Shown here: positions 35,201-48,424 of the stretch, in pieces
How positions within the stretch are numbered: the first letter of the stretch is position 1
How the letters are laid out: every line of letters starts with the position of its first letter
From: Arthrobotrys musiformis
Taxonomy: Eukaryota > Ascomycota > Orbiliomycetes > Orbiliales > Orbiliaceae
Direction of reading: 5' to 3'
DNA length: 64,000 bases
NCBI GenBank assembly: GCA_036971715.1
Contig: JAVHJL010000002.1
Location: 4,496,501 to 4,560,500, forward strand
Notes under the pieces: generated by a model
The model's database searches: none
What the model was told of the DNA's origin: nothing
Seen by the model: the letters and a program-made list of their open reading frames with translations, nothing else
Program-made: the position numbers and the translations under genes

Positions 35201-37264
35201 TCCGTCGGAACTGGGGGAACTTGTCGTATTTGATAGGTACTTCGGTACTTTGAAGGTTTCGAGACAGTTCTTGATAAGTGGAGGCGAGATGAGACCCCAG
35301 TCCCGGAAAAAGCTTGATGTTCAAAAAAAAGAGGGAGAAGGGAAAGACACCAGGCTGTCGGATCTTGGTGATGTGATGGGACGGACAAGGTCTGGTCACA
35401 CATGGATTGCGTGTGTGTGCGATCCAAATATAGAGAGCCTCGAGGACCCAATTATGCAGCATGTCGTCTTCAGGGATCGGTTATTCCTGGCAGGAAAGCA
35501 ACCATGACGAGCGTAACCACACAAGCCCAGGTTCAGAAAGCAAGCAAACGGACCCAACTTAAGGAAAAGAAGGGAAAGAAAGGGAAAAAAGGAAAAAGAA
35601 AGGGTCGGAGCGACCTGCCCTGAATTGATGAGGAACCCAGCCAACCCTTGCATGTTGATTGCACGGCAGCGGGTACCCCGGCTTTCCGAGCCCATCGTAA
35701 TGCTGTCATAACCGATGTTTTTTCTGTTGCGACCCAAGATCTTTTTATGGTTCCCAAAAAAAAAAGAGAGAGAGAGAAAGAAGGGAGCGTTTTGAGGTAG
35801 GAATGATAAATAGACCGCGAAGGGGACAAAAAGCACGGGAAAGGGGAACTTGATATATCAACCACCACCACTACATCAAAATTTCCCGCTTGTTCGATTG
35901 ATCGATTGGGGGCCAGGGTTACATATGCACACAGGCAGACATAACACTCGTTAGCTAATTAAATCCGATCGGTGAATCTGGGAGGCTGGACTGGGGGAGC
36001 TCAAGACAAGCTCAAGGAACTCAAGGAAGGGACAAGATCTCGGGATCTCTGGGCACGGATAACCTTATACACAACATACCAAGTACATTGCGCGGTGGTA
36101 GTATACTCCATCCATACCTTTTGGATTCTGACGTCGTTTTTGGAGACCGGCGCCTTCTTGGCTTTTTATTAAAATTTTATTTCTCTTCGGTCAAGGCGGA
36201 AGCTCTTTTCTCTGGTGTTTTCTTGTCGTGGCAGTGCTGGATCGATCGATAGCTCTTTAAAGGGCCATCTCTCCCTTCGGCTTCTCTTGACTTGATCTCT
36301 TTCTTTGATACATTGGTCTGGCTTCTTTGTCATTGCATTGCATCCAGAAGATATCTCGAAGCTCGTGGGGGCCCGCCGATACCTACATACAGCAAACTAG
36401 CCGACACGACACTAGCTGACAGCTAATATTCTCTCGCTCGCCCCTTTAACTTTTTTCTCTGGACCGATTAAGCTTCTTCAGGTACGACCAAACCTTCTTC
36501 CATCGTCTGCTGTGTGGTTTTCTCTCTCTTTATTCGTTTTAAATATCCCCCGATAACCTCCGATCCCCGAACCTTTGGGGCTTCTTGCTTCAATTGAGAA
36601 TTGAAGGTGAGTGAGCGCATGGCAGATCCAAATTCGGTCCAGATCGGATGCTTTGGATTGGCTTGGTTTCGGGATGTGTTGTCGGCCGGTGCGCACCTTG
36701 GCCCTTTGAAATATGCAAATGACGAGATGCCAATTGCGAACTCATGATCATGGTATTGTCGCCACGGAGTGAAGAATACCGGCTAATGTCAAGGTAGCAT
36801 TTCCAGATACGAATTGCGCGGTCTCCACATCCTCTTTTTTTTTATTTTCTCTTTCTTTCTTCAGGGTGCGTGGTGTTTGGCGGCACAGGCAGCTTTGACG
36901 ATTCAAACTAAGCCCGATTGTTCGGCATATTAATTCTCCTGGCTCCGACATTTATTACTTTTCTTATTTTTATTTTTTTAACGCCATCCGCACGCGGAAA
37001 TTTGTTCGAGGAGCCTGATCAGAAACCGGGTTAGGTAGATACTTGAGTACCTATACCCGCTGTACAGAGTACGGACACGCGTGTGCTACAGCTGGAGTAT
37101 AAGAAGCCATCGACGCCCGGGTTTCTTATCTTGTATTCGCGAATTCGGTCTTAAATTTATTGGAAGTGTCAACGTCAACGTCAACTTCAACACCAACATT
37201 GCAACATCACCGCCACAGCACTTAAATTTGATTACTACGAAGAGCTAGAGGGAATCAGTCCACA
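32255..37264. other. Large intergenic region upstream of CAF120
   Basis: Frames of up to about 209 codons (33490-34119 plus, 33880-34455 minus) overlap on opposite strands and show no domain, so I do not call them. Repeats include AAATTAAAAATTAAAAA (34950-34980), poly-A near 35079 and 35115, and an AGAGAGAGAG tract (35765-35778). The last 800 bases are probably the CAF120 promoter and leader, including AACGTCAACGTCAACTTC near 37170. Confidence 0.4.
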
Positions 37265-40200
37265 ATGGCAGCAGTAGTGGTGGAAGCGAACAGCATGACG
37301 AAACGGGCGAGAGGTATGTTCTTTCACCCTTTTAAATATGGTTTTTCTTTTCTTTTCTTTTCTTTTCTCTTCGTTTCTGTTCCATTCAATTTCGGGTTGC
37401 GGAATCCCCATGCATATCAAACATATCATTCATGTCTCTCCCCGGAGACACATGATATGATATTAAAATATTCCCCAGAGACATAGTATATACATATGTC
37501 ATGCGCATCCATTCGTTCGCTCCATCTTCAATCTTAGCTGTACGTACTTGTCAGATCTGGTCTGGCCGGGGAACTGGCTTTCGCGGTGGGAGAATCGCAT
37601 ACAACTGGAATCTATTGCATTGCATTGCCATTCTATCCCACCCGAGACATGGGTACCTACATACACCCACCCATACGCACTATATTGTACATACATACAC
37701 GATATAGTGCTAGTACGGGGAGTATGGAGAGTCTGGGGGTTGTGTTATTAAATTTGCATTCCGGGATATACCCGTTCTGCCCTGGCTTTGTATTCTTGAC
37801 AAGGCTGTCACTTCAGCCCCAGTGCTGTGGATGTATACATCACATCACATCACCAACCAATGTCACGGTTCTGGCCTCGCTGCTGACGCATTGCCTAATT
37901 AATTCCTCCCCAAGGAGTAATTAATTCTCGGCCCGGCTTCGTTGTTGTGGTCGTGGTTCCATTTTTGGTGCTAAGCCCAGATCCAGCGAGATGCGCTGCA
38001 CCGCAGTTTCAGCCTTAACGCAAATGTTACCCCATTCCACACACCCACAATTTGGGCCGTCAGCCAGCTCGGGAACCGCAGATACCAGTATACTACTCAA
38101 GTAGGTACCAAGTCGGTGCCCCTTGGCTGACTCGACGAATACCCGCATTTACATTTACGTATTTCTGGTGGTCGAAAGTGTGTGCCTGTGAGGGGCGCAC
38201 ATGCACATGCTCACTCTCCCCTTTTCTCCCCCCAAAGAGCAGTTTTTAGTGACTTTTGTGGCCTCGCCTGGTGTTCGCTGTCCCGCCTGAATTCGAACTA
38301 ATATTAATTTCCTCCTTCCTTTCTTTCCGCTTTTCTTTATAATCCAGCCTTCTCCGCCACCTTCTTCAACCGTGACCGTACTACATCCTCCTCAAACTCA
38401 TCGCCCGGCCCTGCTTCTCCGACAAAGCCGTTGGGTGCCGAATCCTTCCCTTCCAACTCCACATCGCATTCCACTCCTCCGAACGACTCGCCCGCTCCCA
38501 TAGCGAGGCAGACCAGCCGATCCGGCCAACCCCGGCCGTCCAGTGTAATCAACCCGTTCACCATGAGTAACGGCATAGGAGGAAATGGCGTCCAGGAAGG
38601 AGATATCCTGCCGGAGATGGTCGGTGTTTTCAAGTATCTCGGAGAACACGCCCAGAAAGTATACCACGAAGGGTACTTTCAGAAACTTAATGATATGAAT
38701 CCCGGTAGGTCGACCTATTTATCCTTCTATAATATCATAGGTGGTTTTTTTTGGACAGAGAGAAGAACTTCATTGCTGATGGGGATGGGTGTTATTTTGT
38801 TTTGTTTTTGTAGATGGTACTGCTGTAACTAGCAGGGAGTGGACCGATTGCTATGCTCAGCTTATTGGTACCGTTCTGACTATCTGGGATGATAGAGCTA
38901 TTCAGGAAGAGGAGGAGAGAGCCAGGAGAGGATTTGCCTCTGAGGGAAATGTCGTAAAGCCGACATTTTTAAATCTCACAGATGCTTCCATGAAGATGGT
39001 AAGGCTATATATACCGGTCATGTGTATTTTTATATTTATATCACTAACATACTCTAGATTGATTCCCTACCCCAAAGGGCTGGAGGAACACCCCTACAAA
39101 ACGTTCTGAGCTTATCCACTGCCGGACGGAATCGATACCTGCTACACTTCGCTTCCGTCCCGGAGCTGACACAATGGACTGCTGCTATCCGACTGGCCAT
39201 GTTTGAGCACAACTGTTTACAGGAAGCATATACGGGAGCACTCATCGCAGCTAAGGGAAGGTCGTTAAATTCGATTGGAACTATTCTCGAACGATCGAAG
39301 TTCAAGATCGAGGATTGGACCAGAGTTCGTTTCGGCGCCGGCACACCGTGGAAGAGATACTGGACCGTCATCACGCCGCCCGATGAGAAGGCTTTTCAGA
39401 AAGCCAAGAAAGTCGCCAAGAAGGCATCGAAACAAGCCGGTGCACAAATCCAAATGGAGTCGATTATGGGCGATATCAAGTTCTACGAAAACAGCAAGGT
39501 GAAGAAAAAGACGGTACCGGTCGCTGCGATCAGCGGAGCCTACGCCGCATATGCCGTATACCCTGAGGCAAAGGCTTTGATAGAACAAAGCACCCTGGTG
39601 AAGATCGAGGGCAACATTGTGATCCACTCCGACCCACCGTTTACGAGCGAAGGAATCGTTTTTATGATGCCCGATCACCATGCTGCCGTTTCTGGATTTG
39701 AGATGATGTTGCGATTTTTGATCCCTACATACGATGTTTTCAACCTATACGGACGGCCTAACAGGCTAGCCGCCGACTCCATTGATCCTCGGAGTTTGAT
39801 GTTCGCGTTCCCAAGAGAGCCGAAACAGCAGTATAGGCTTTTGGATGTCGCTGACGTCGTGGGCGTCATTGGTGAGAACGGAAGCAGTGGATGGTCGGAA
39901 GCCGAGTGGAGAAGGAGGCTGAAGCAAACGACTTCGAAAGTTCAACTCAGCGGAAGACTGCAGCGCGCCAACCTGGCGAGCCCCAGCACGGCCAGCCTGC
40001 CGTCCCAGATGAAAATCGGGTCGACGGTTAGTTTTGACGGCAACGGTGGAAGGAGCAGCTTCAATACTCAAAGGCCCGGTCTGCCGACAATACAGAGCTA
40101 CGGGCAGCAAAACGGGGATGTGGACGGGCAGGGCATGCCTTCTCAGCTTTCCCGGCAAACTAGTCACACGAGGAGCATGTCGGAGGCACAAGCTCAGTTT

Positions 40201-43200
40201 TATCCACCACAGCAAGGAGGGTACACTGATGCGCCACAAGCTCCACCACCGCCACCGCCACCTGGCCAGGCATATGGAAATCCGCCAGCGGGGTATGTGT
40301 CACCTCAGGGTACTGGATATCAGCAACCTCAAGGGGGTCCTGGACCACTTCCCCAGAGCTATACAAATGGGTTTAGTAATCCAAACTCGAGGCCACCCTC
40401 CAGCCGAAGCCAGCGGAGCCAGATGAGCGGAAGGAGCGGACAAGGCCCATCTAATAATCAGCAGATGGGATACAGGCAACCTGTTCCCCAGGCGGGTCCT
40501 CCGAGTGCCTTCCGTGGCGATCCTCGTGGACCTGGCGGGTTCGACCCCAACCTGGGTAACCGCCAACCGCCACAGCTACAAACGGCCAATCTTTCCAATT
40601 CATACCCTCTGCCGGGGGCCTCTCCGAACTCTTCGCGGGGTCCACCGGTTCCCGCCCACTCCTTCTCGCCGGTCGCGAATTCCCGTGCTATGTCGCGACT
40701 TTCCGTCGGAACGCTTGAGATGATGCACGGTAACAATGCTGGGTAGGTTCAGGCAGAAAATCACCACTCCAACGGTTTGTGACGTATGTACTAACATGAA
40801 TTTAATTAGGCCTATTCCGGCCGAATACCATGCGCAAGCCCAGTCGCCAACACTTGGCTTCTCCGCCCAGGCCGATGGTGTGGCAGCTCAGAGGTCCAGG
40901 TCCTATGGTTCGACCGACACGTCAACAGACTCGGAACTTTCCAGTGATTCCGACCTAGCTGCCCCTCGACCGGCCTACACAACACAGGGACACAGAGTAA
41001 ATGGAAGCACATCGTCAATCACACCAGCCACAGGAGCAATCGCCTCCAGGATCCCCAAGTCGAACGATTTACACACGGACCCGAACGACTTTGATCTGTC
41101 CGACGAACTCCGGAAGAAGCAGTTGGAGGCCGCCGCCGCAGCAGCAGCAAGGAACGGAGGACACCATGGGGCGTACGGGCAGCACCCGCTCCCTCCGCTG
41201 CCGCCTAACGCGGACCAGCAAGGATATGGAGGACATTATGGGAATGGATATGATGGTAGTGCACAAAGTGTACGTGGATATTACCAGTAGCCTTTTGCGT
41301 GTTTCCCCCGCTCTGTTTATCGTTCTTGGTTTGGTTTGGTTTGGCCTTTTTTCTTATTATTCCCATTTTTGCATCTACTGGAATCCGGATGAGTTTTTTT
41401 CCCTGCTTTCCTTTTCTGTCCTGTGTTTTGAGCCTGTTGAAAACGGATTACCTTGGATGCCACGCACACAAAAAGTAAATACCTCTTTTCACTCCCCCCG
41501 TCGGTTGGGGCGGGAAAAAGGGTTCGGGTTAGATATATTTTCTTATTTTAATACCGGAGTACGCGTATGTGCTCTTTTTCCCATAACATATTTTACCTAC
41601 TTCGTCCTCCCCTTTTTTCATGCTAATTGAAATTGGTCTGTTCTGTGCCGGCCGGATTATACAGCTAATTCCTGTAACATTCTGTTTGTTTCTATTTACG
41701 GTCATTTTTGGTCTTGTTAACGTTGCAATCGGGGATAAACGCTCCGCCCACCTTGCACCACTAACAAACACGTGCGGTGGCCACGGCCGCTCTCTTTTGG
41801 CCCTGTTGAAAGTATATATTCATGCCGGTTCCCTTGACTTTTTAGAAAAAAGCCATTTCCTTTCTGACGTTAAATACCTTTTTTTTTATTAATTTTTTTA
41901 TTTGTCTTTGTTACTCCTGGCGTGGAAGGATAGTGAGGTTGTTAAAATTATCTTTTTTAATCTTTTTTTTCTTCTTTTTCTTTCTTGCTCGTTGCGTAAA
42001 ATATAGAATCTTGAACCATCGTCGTCAACGGTACACACAACCACCGGTTCCACCGGAACTTCCACAGCCGAGATTGGAAATTACGCCACCACCGCCGCCG
42101 CCGTCGAGGTTTCGAAGGGATACGACGCCACTTTTCACGAAAAGTCTCCGGCGGAGAACGGAAGGGGAGCTATTATTGGTGCTACGCCCGGTCTTGGCGG
42201 TAACACGAACTTTGGTACTACGACAACAACAACAACAACAACGACAACAACGGAAACGGAGCCGTCCACACCAGCCAGCGCCGAAGCTGTGGCGGATAGA
42301 ATCTCACGTATCGACTCGGACGTGTTCAACCGGATATCCGGGGTGAATAAATCCAACTCTGTGATTTCTAGAAAACCCGTTCGGGGGAAGGTTGTGAGTA
42401 TGGATCGGAGGGGGAGCGTGTACTCCTCTGCGTCGGATTATAGTTCCGTCGTTACCTCACCCGTCGAAGACCAGAAGAGGTTTTTTCCAGCGAATGGAGG
42501 TGATGATGATGGGTTTCCGAAGAGGAGTGGGGTTAGGAAATTTGTGGGGCAGCCGACGGAGGATATGCTTGAGGTTACCATCGGGGAGACCAAATACGCT
42601 GTTACCAAAGTCCGCGGGGTGGAAGACGAACGACCTCCCTCTCGCGATGAAAAAGTGGCTTCGAGGCCGCAGACGGCGGAGAATAAGCAGCCGGAGAGTA
42701 CGGTTGTATTTCTGGGTCACGGGAGGGGAATGAGCGTCGGAGGCGTCGAGGTTGATTTCGGACCTACGGTGGATTTGGGAGGGAAACTTGGGCCGAAGGA
42801 GAAGAATGTTCAGCAGCAGCAGGTGAAGCGGAAACCGGTTGGGAATGATGCTGATGTGGTGGGGAGGAGGAGGAGGAGTATTGCTTGGACGCCTGGAATG
42901 GTTAATTTTGCCGAGAATGGGAGGAATGTTGAAAATGAGGTGGCGGTTGCGCCGAGTGCGACGAATACCAATGCCAATGCCAATGCCAATTCTACCGGTA
43001 GTAATAGCAATAAAAAAGAGGAGGAGTTCGATGCTCAGAGTTATGTTTCTGCACAATTCGAACTGGCCCAGCAGACTACGGACGTCATGAGGAATAAACT
43101 TCTGAACCAACATCACCAACGAAGCGGGAGTCTGGGATCGGCGCATTTCCTGAGCTACTTCGGGAGGAGGAAGAGCAAGACCCCCAGCGATGAGGGCGAA

Positions 43201-44193
43201 CACAATGCACAATCCGCCGGTAGACCGGTACATTCACGGAATAACAGTGTCAGCGGGGAGCAATTACGCAGAGCCAGCCGGCAGGGCAGTTCAGGCGACC
43301 TGTTAAACACCAGCGGGAACAACAGTCCCCTCATCAGCCGTCCCGCCAGCCGGTCAGCGAACAAAGAACTCGCGATGACCCCCCGCGATAGACCACCAAG
43401 CCAAGGAAACCTCCTCACCCGTCCCGTAAGCCGTGGACCATCAACTCTTCTCCCGCAATCACTACCCCTCCACTCCCTCCCACCCCCAATGGTCTCCCCA
43501 ATCCCACCCAGCTCCTACCATCCACCCCAGGTAACGCCCACAGCAAGTACCTACCACCCCCCACCGCATCTATCGGGGGGAGCCGGGGACCACTACTCCC
43601 ACCACCGCCAACGCGAACGCGGCGCTAGTAACGGAAAACTCTCAGCCCCAGAACAAGAATACATAGCCCGAACAACCGGCACCCCCCTCCTCGGCCAAAC
43701 CTGGAACTCCGAAACCTCCAAAATCAAAAAGGCCCCGCCTCACAAAACGGGTTTATTAGGCCAGATGGAAAAGAGGGAGAAGGAGAAGAAGGAGTTTAAG
43801 GAGAGGACGAACAGGAATAGTTGGACTGTGCAGCAGGCTATGCGGCAGAGACAGAGTATGATGGGTATGCAGCAGCATGCGCAGCATCAAGCGCTGGAGG
43901 CGCAGCAACAGCAACAGCAAGTTGCATACGCACAGCAACAGCAGCAACAACAGCAACAAGCCGCATACGCACAACAACAACAGCAACAGCAGCAGCAACA
44001 GTATGGCTTCTACGGCCACCAACAGCAAATGCAGCAACTACAACTGCAACAGCAGCAAACCCAAAACGCCACGATAGCGGCATGGAACGCGCAGCAACAG
44101 CAGCAGATCATGATTATGCAGCAACAGATGGCGTTGCAAGCCCACCAGCAGCAACAGTTTGCGGAGCGGAGGGGGTCTTGGCGTTATGGCTAA
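37265..44193 (+). CDS. CAF120: Caf120/Skg3-like PH-domain protein, CCR4-NOT associated
   Basis: Six exons (37265-37313, 38348-38704, 38814-38998, 39058-40742, 40810-41269, 42007-44193) give 1640 aa in a continuous frame. Exons 2-4 encode the conserved PH region (about residues 100-260: MVGVFKYLGEHAQKVYHEG, WTDCYAQLIGTVLTIWDD, NRYLLHFASVPELTQWTAAI), followed by the fungal Caf120 segment to about residue 420. The remainder is disordered: Pro/Gln-rich, then Ser/Arg-rich, with GLLGQMEKREKEKKEFKER near residue 1500 and a poly-Gln tail. Yeast Caf120 is a CCR4-NOT associated protein linked to bud-site and stress functions; a role in mRNA control or cortical signalling is inferred. Introns 1 (1034 bp) and 5 (737 bp) are unusually long. 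I joined intron 5 because donor GTACGT at 41270 and acceptor ATATAG at 42006 are both phase 0, and the last exon resembles the C-terminus of Caf120 proteins. If that is wrong, the protein ends at 41290 and exon 6 belongs to a separate gene. Confidence 0.82.
43903..44160 (+). repeat. CAG/CAA repeat encoding poly-Gln
   Basis: Interrupted CAG/CAA runs in the last CAF120 exon encode blocks of five to eleven Gln separated by VAYA, AAYA, YGFYGH and similar. Such tracts vary in length between isolates. Confidence 0.85.
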
Positions 44194-44657
44194 ACTTTTT
44201 TAATTATATGTATAATGGTAATGCGTGATGGCGGGGTATAGTGCGAGATTGGTCTTTTTGTTTTCTTTGTGGTTTTTTTCTAAGCAGAATATTTGCATTG
44301 CATTTGCATCGGAGCGGTTTTTCATTTATGGAAAAGGGAAATTGTTTTGTATCTTTTTTTGGGGGGTGGTATTTACATATTAAAGACAAGCCTGGGAACT
44401 TCCAGCAGCTTCAATTTTGAAATTTCCAAAAAAAAAAAAAGAGAGAGAGGGGTAGAAACAAATTTAGGTTCACTTGGATGACACGTCCTGCCGGCTTTTC
44501 CCTTCGTCTGTTGGAAGTCCGCCTCAAGATGCCTAAGGCAGCAAAATGAAAAGTAGGTTTATACGCTGGTGGGTTTAGATATGGTATTTGAAAGAAAATT
44601 AGAGAGTAATGCGGCATCTATTTAAAAGAATTCATTTTCCTCTTAATAATTATAACA
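44194..44657. other. Convergent intergenic region
   Basis: Nothing supported between CAF120 and the minus-strand orphan. A poly-A tract lies near 44428-44440. Confidence 0.5.
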
Positions 44658-45341
44658 TCAGCGAATAAAAAACCATACACAGAGATTCTTGAATAGAAGT
44701 ACCTCGAACCACAAGGCTCCCTTTGCTGGGTCGTATTGGTCTATATGTTCCACCCTTTCGCCGTCTTGATAGTATCGCGCTCGTTCAACATTGTTATCAA
44801 AATCTTTTAAAACGGCTTTGACATTTTTAATCTGATTTTCTGCGATTTCTCCGTTTTTGAGAAGTTCTTCGAGTTCCTTTCTGCGCTCTCGTGGGTCGAT
44901 TTCAGAGGAGTAGGTGGGTTGGAGAACCGGGACGCCTTCCTCCTTCCCTTCCTTTTTTTGCTTCTCTTTTGATTTGTTTGACATGACGTTAGGACCAGCG
45001 AAGGGCTCGGGAGTCTTTGGTCGTGATGTTAAGTTTTTAGGAGGGGTTGAATCCAAGTGAATTTCTGTCGTAATTATGGTTAGAGTCACGTGACATTTAT
45101 GCTCTTTTTGAGGTGATAGTTTCTGCATATCTTCTTGCTTTGACCACCTGTATTGTTTGGTTAGCATGGCGAGAGAAGTTATGCTGAGGGGTCCAAGAAT
45201 AGAGATTGGTACTTCTGCAACAACATCTTCTGATCCGGAAAAACCTCCAACACTGCATTTAGAAGTATCTAGACAAGTATCTATGTCCAGATAGTCTAAC
45301 GCAACAAGAGAGCTCCGCCACGCCGAACTCTTGTGGTACAT
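44658..45341 (-). CDS. Hypothetical protein, charged helical C-terminal part
   Basis: An uninterrupted minus-strand frame of 227 codons starts at ATG 45341. The first half is mixed and cysteine-poor with no clear domain. From a second Met (MSNKSKEKQKKEGKEEG) on, it is highly charged, with a predicted helix (RRKELEELLKNGEIAENQIKNV kept as one stretch) and a more hydrophobic end (LWFEVLLFKNLCVWFFIR). The length without a stop in moderately AT-rich DNA supports coding. The hydrophobic C-terminus could be a tail anchor or simply the read-through of an unrecognised donor site. No family is recognised. Confidence 0.45.
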   Translation of the reverse strand: MYHKSSAWRSSLVALDYLDIDTCLDTSKCSVGGFSGSEDVVAEVPISILGPLSITSLAMLTKQYRWSKQEDMQKLSPQKEHKCHVTLTIITTEIHLDSTPPKNLTSRPKTPEPFAGPNVMSNKSKEKQKKEGKEEGVPVLQPTYSSEIDPRERRKELEELLKNGEIAENQIKNVKAVLKDFDNNVERARYYQDGERVEHIDQYDPAKGALWFEVLLFKNLCVWFFIR

Positions 45342-46255
45342 CAGTCCCGGGGGCCCCAGGGGCTGTCCTGGCCTCTTCGTGGCACCACCGGGGAGTCCGG
45401 GCCATGGTGTTGTGCCTGCTGTTGTGTTACAACTGCAACTTTTGGTAAACGTTTCACGGGATTTTTTTTTTTTTTCTTCTCCTGTCGTGACAGGTTGTAC
45501 GAATCACCAGTCTTAGTTGCATGTAAATGCACAACACCAACTCCCCCCAACCAAAACCCGTCTGCATGCCAAACAATAAGCGAGACACCACGACGCTCGC
45601 CAAATTCAAGGCTGAAGAACCCCCCAAGTTGGAGAGTGAGTTGGTACAACATGAGCTTAGCTGGAGCCGGGTGTGTCGGAGTTGTTGCAGGGGTGTTTTG
45701 GGAAACGTCGCAGTCGGAATGAACCTTGTTAGGACGACATGCGTTACTTTTCTGGGGGTCTCGTTATGGTGTACGTGAGCTAAGCCTTTTTAACGGGGTT
45801 GACGTAATGTTTGGTTTGTATGGAGGTGTATGCATGCGCGGCAGGCTAGACGCTCGCCAGAGGGGTGACATGGATCGGGTGTGCTGGATTCATACGTCTG
45901 AGGTGTTTTGGAAGGCTGAATGCGTAGATATATGCATGTAAAGCTGATATTGGGCCTTGTTCACAGGGAGTAGATGCGAGTTCGGTTGGGGAGCTCATTG
46001 TGATCATGCTCTGCGGTGAGTGTCTGCAATCCAGGACTGGTGCATGGTATTACATTGCGGCTGGATAGTGATGTAGATATATCAAATACGATTAAGGGGT
46101 GAAAGTATGGGGGAGGGAGGATTATATATTGGGCTGCTGATGCCCCTCTGTGGGATTCTTCTCCATACTTCACTTGTCGTCTATCAGATATTAGATTGTT
46201 CTATTCCAATTATCTACATTTATTCCTAAATATATTATATTAGAGTCATATCAAA
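45342..46255. other. Intergenic
   Basis: A frame at 45527-45778 begins well (MHNTNSPQPKP) and has a GTGAGT donor-like site near 45640, but I find no second exon. A TATATATTG element lies at about 46122, upstream of the next gene. Confidence 0.35.
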
Positions 46256-48424
46256 ATGCCAGACTACACTACCAGCCAAAACAGGGACACCAACCCCTCG
46301 CCCTACGACCAAATCTTCTTGGTCACCCAAGACACCGTCAACAAGACCTTCAGAAACATGTGGGCGCTGGCGGACCAATCCTCCCCTCTGGTCAAATTTA
46401 ATTTTAAATCCCACGGCCAGCACCTCGGCGGCGACCTCGACGCACCCGAGGTCGAGCTGAACGTTTACGGACAGAATTCCGTGCAGCTTTATTATCATCT
46501 CAAGTTTTTGACGGGCGAGATGGAGCTTTATATTGATGCTGACAGCGATGATACAAAGCGGTTTAGCTTGGAGGGGTGGGATATTGTTTTTCCTGTTGTT
46601 ATTGGTGGGTAATCTCTATAACAATATTGACTGTAAGGGCTACATTAACGGTATATATTTGGGTATTAGCTAGCGAGGTATATAAAAAGGGAGACCCGGA
46701 ATACGACGCTCACGCTGCGAAATTCCCAGACGGCTTCCCCAATGGCACCGTCTCCATTGCGAAGCTCTTCATTGCCGCATCGTCCATTTCTGGTTCCGCC
46801 ACGTTTGATCCCAAGCGTAGTTCCTTTGGAGGGCTGGACTGGGATAACCAGCCTGGTGAATTGAAGGAGAACTTTAGCATGTTTATTTCGAAGTGGATTA
46901 ATACTATGAGCGATAAGAAGGAGAATATTTTGGGGTATTCGGTTGTAGGGGGTGATCCAGAACAGAGTATTACCCCTCGTTTAAGGATGCAGGTGGACTG
47001 TTGCTGATATATCGTAGTTAACGGCGTGGCACCGACTTTTGTCCCGACATCAATCGACCACTACAACTACCCCTGGATCGAGCCCGGCACCGGTGGATCC
47101 GGCCAAGACGGTGCGGACCAAAACGCCTTCTGCTACCTCACCATGGCCGACTTCAACAAACCCCCCGAAATCGCAGGATTAGCCTACTCCGGCCCTTTCG
47201 TGAATAAAAACAACGGCGCCACGTCCTGCATGAACTCGAGTATCTTCTGGGATTCATGACTCCTCCCGCTCCTGAGGGAGATAAATCTGCAGACGCAGGT
47301 TAATCCCGATACTCCCTACCTCGCCTTTGCGAACGATAGCGGGGCGGTCTATGTAGACTGTTGTTATCATGTGGGGAATAATAATCCTAGCGTATCTTCC
47401 TCTGATCCTGCGTTTGCGTGGACAAGGGCGGTGGATGGGGATGGAAAGCCTTCGTGGACTTGGAGTTCTACGTTGCCGCCGGCGAGTAATGAGGTTGTGG
47501 ATGAGAACGGCGTCTGGACGGTTTCCAGCTCTGAGACTTGTGGGTTTTATAAAACTATATTTTGTGGATTTTGCTGGGAAATTTGCTAATGTACTGGATT
47601 TATAGCGCAATGTAGCACGACGCTTACATTCGATGAGGGCGGGCAAACGATCTCGTTGGTGGGGAAAAATACTTTCCACTTCGAGTTTCACGACGAGGCT
47701 TCGTGGGGCGGTGGGTCGTAAGTATACCTTTCCTCTCCCAAACCATCCAAAACGTGCATCCTAGTTATCTCGACTAACCGCTGACACAAAATGTGAATGC
47801 AGTGGCGGCTTCACCGCCGAAACAAACTGGCACATAAACTTCGCCATAGGCCCCGTAAACGACGGTTCCCTCCAAATCACTCGCATCCCAGATCAACCCG
47901 ACACCCCCGCCAGCGTAACAAAAGGCACAGAATTCATCTACGGCTTCTACCACGAAGACAGATTTATCGACTACTGCCATTCGGTCGATAACGCCATCTC
48001 CTACTACTTCGACAATAACATCTCCCAAGTAACGAATTCGCTGGTTTCGGCGTTTGAGAACCAGAATAAACTTGTGTTGCCGGGCAATGGTGTGTTTTTG
48101 ATGGAACGGGCGAGGTTTAATAAACGCGGAGACTTGTTGGTGGATTTACATTATAACGGGTGAGTTTATCATGATTCTTATATCGAGAGGGGTGTTAACG
48201 GAAGTAGTGCACCGGCGCCACCATCGCCGCACGCCCCGGCGCAACATAATATCTACGCAGGGTTCGTGAAGAATCCGAAGCAAAATGTTCCGGAGTCTCA
48301 GCAGTGGCTGCCGGAGAAGTGGGCTACGTTACCCGCTCGAGCGGCTTTGGGCGATGTTAAACCTAAGGAGGCGAGTGTGGTTAAGAAGATTACGGCTACG
48401 ATCAACCGGGGGGCGTCGTCTTGA
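46256..48424 (+). pseudogene. Multi-exon orphan gene with in-frame TGA codons
   Basis: Exons 46256-46608, 46674-47539, 47606-47717, 47803-48159 and 48208-48424 join in one frame (about 634 codons) by good donors (GTAATC, GTGGGT, GTAAGT, GTGAGT) and YAG acceptors. Two TGA codons interrupt exon 2. The first (47004-47006) can be removed by a very short 39-nt intron (46979-47017). The second (47257-47259, after SSIFWDS) has no credible intron around it. There is no signal peptide. The start (PYDQIFLVTQDTVNKTFRNMW), the ENILGYSVVGG motif and the end (NKLVLPGNGVFLMERARF) remind me of large TULIP-type lipid-binding proteins of the P47/OrfX kind found in bacteria and some fungi. That resemblance is weak and from memory. 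Either a recent pseudogene or a gene whose TGA is recoded. Confidence 0.6.

Noticed and set aside
41290..42288. Separate gene starting at 42289 rather than a CAF120 exon
   Set aside because: That start is GTG inside a frame open from 42007, and phase-0 splice signals at 41270/42006 join it to CAF120. Kept only as an alternative.
47004..47259. Selenocysteine or alternative genetic code to explain TGA codons
   Set aside because: Fungi of this group use the standard code and lack known selenocysteine machinery; other genes here end at TGA normally.
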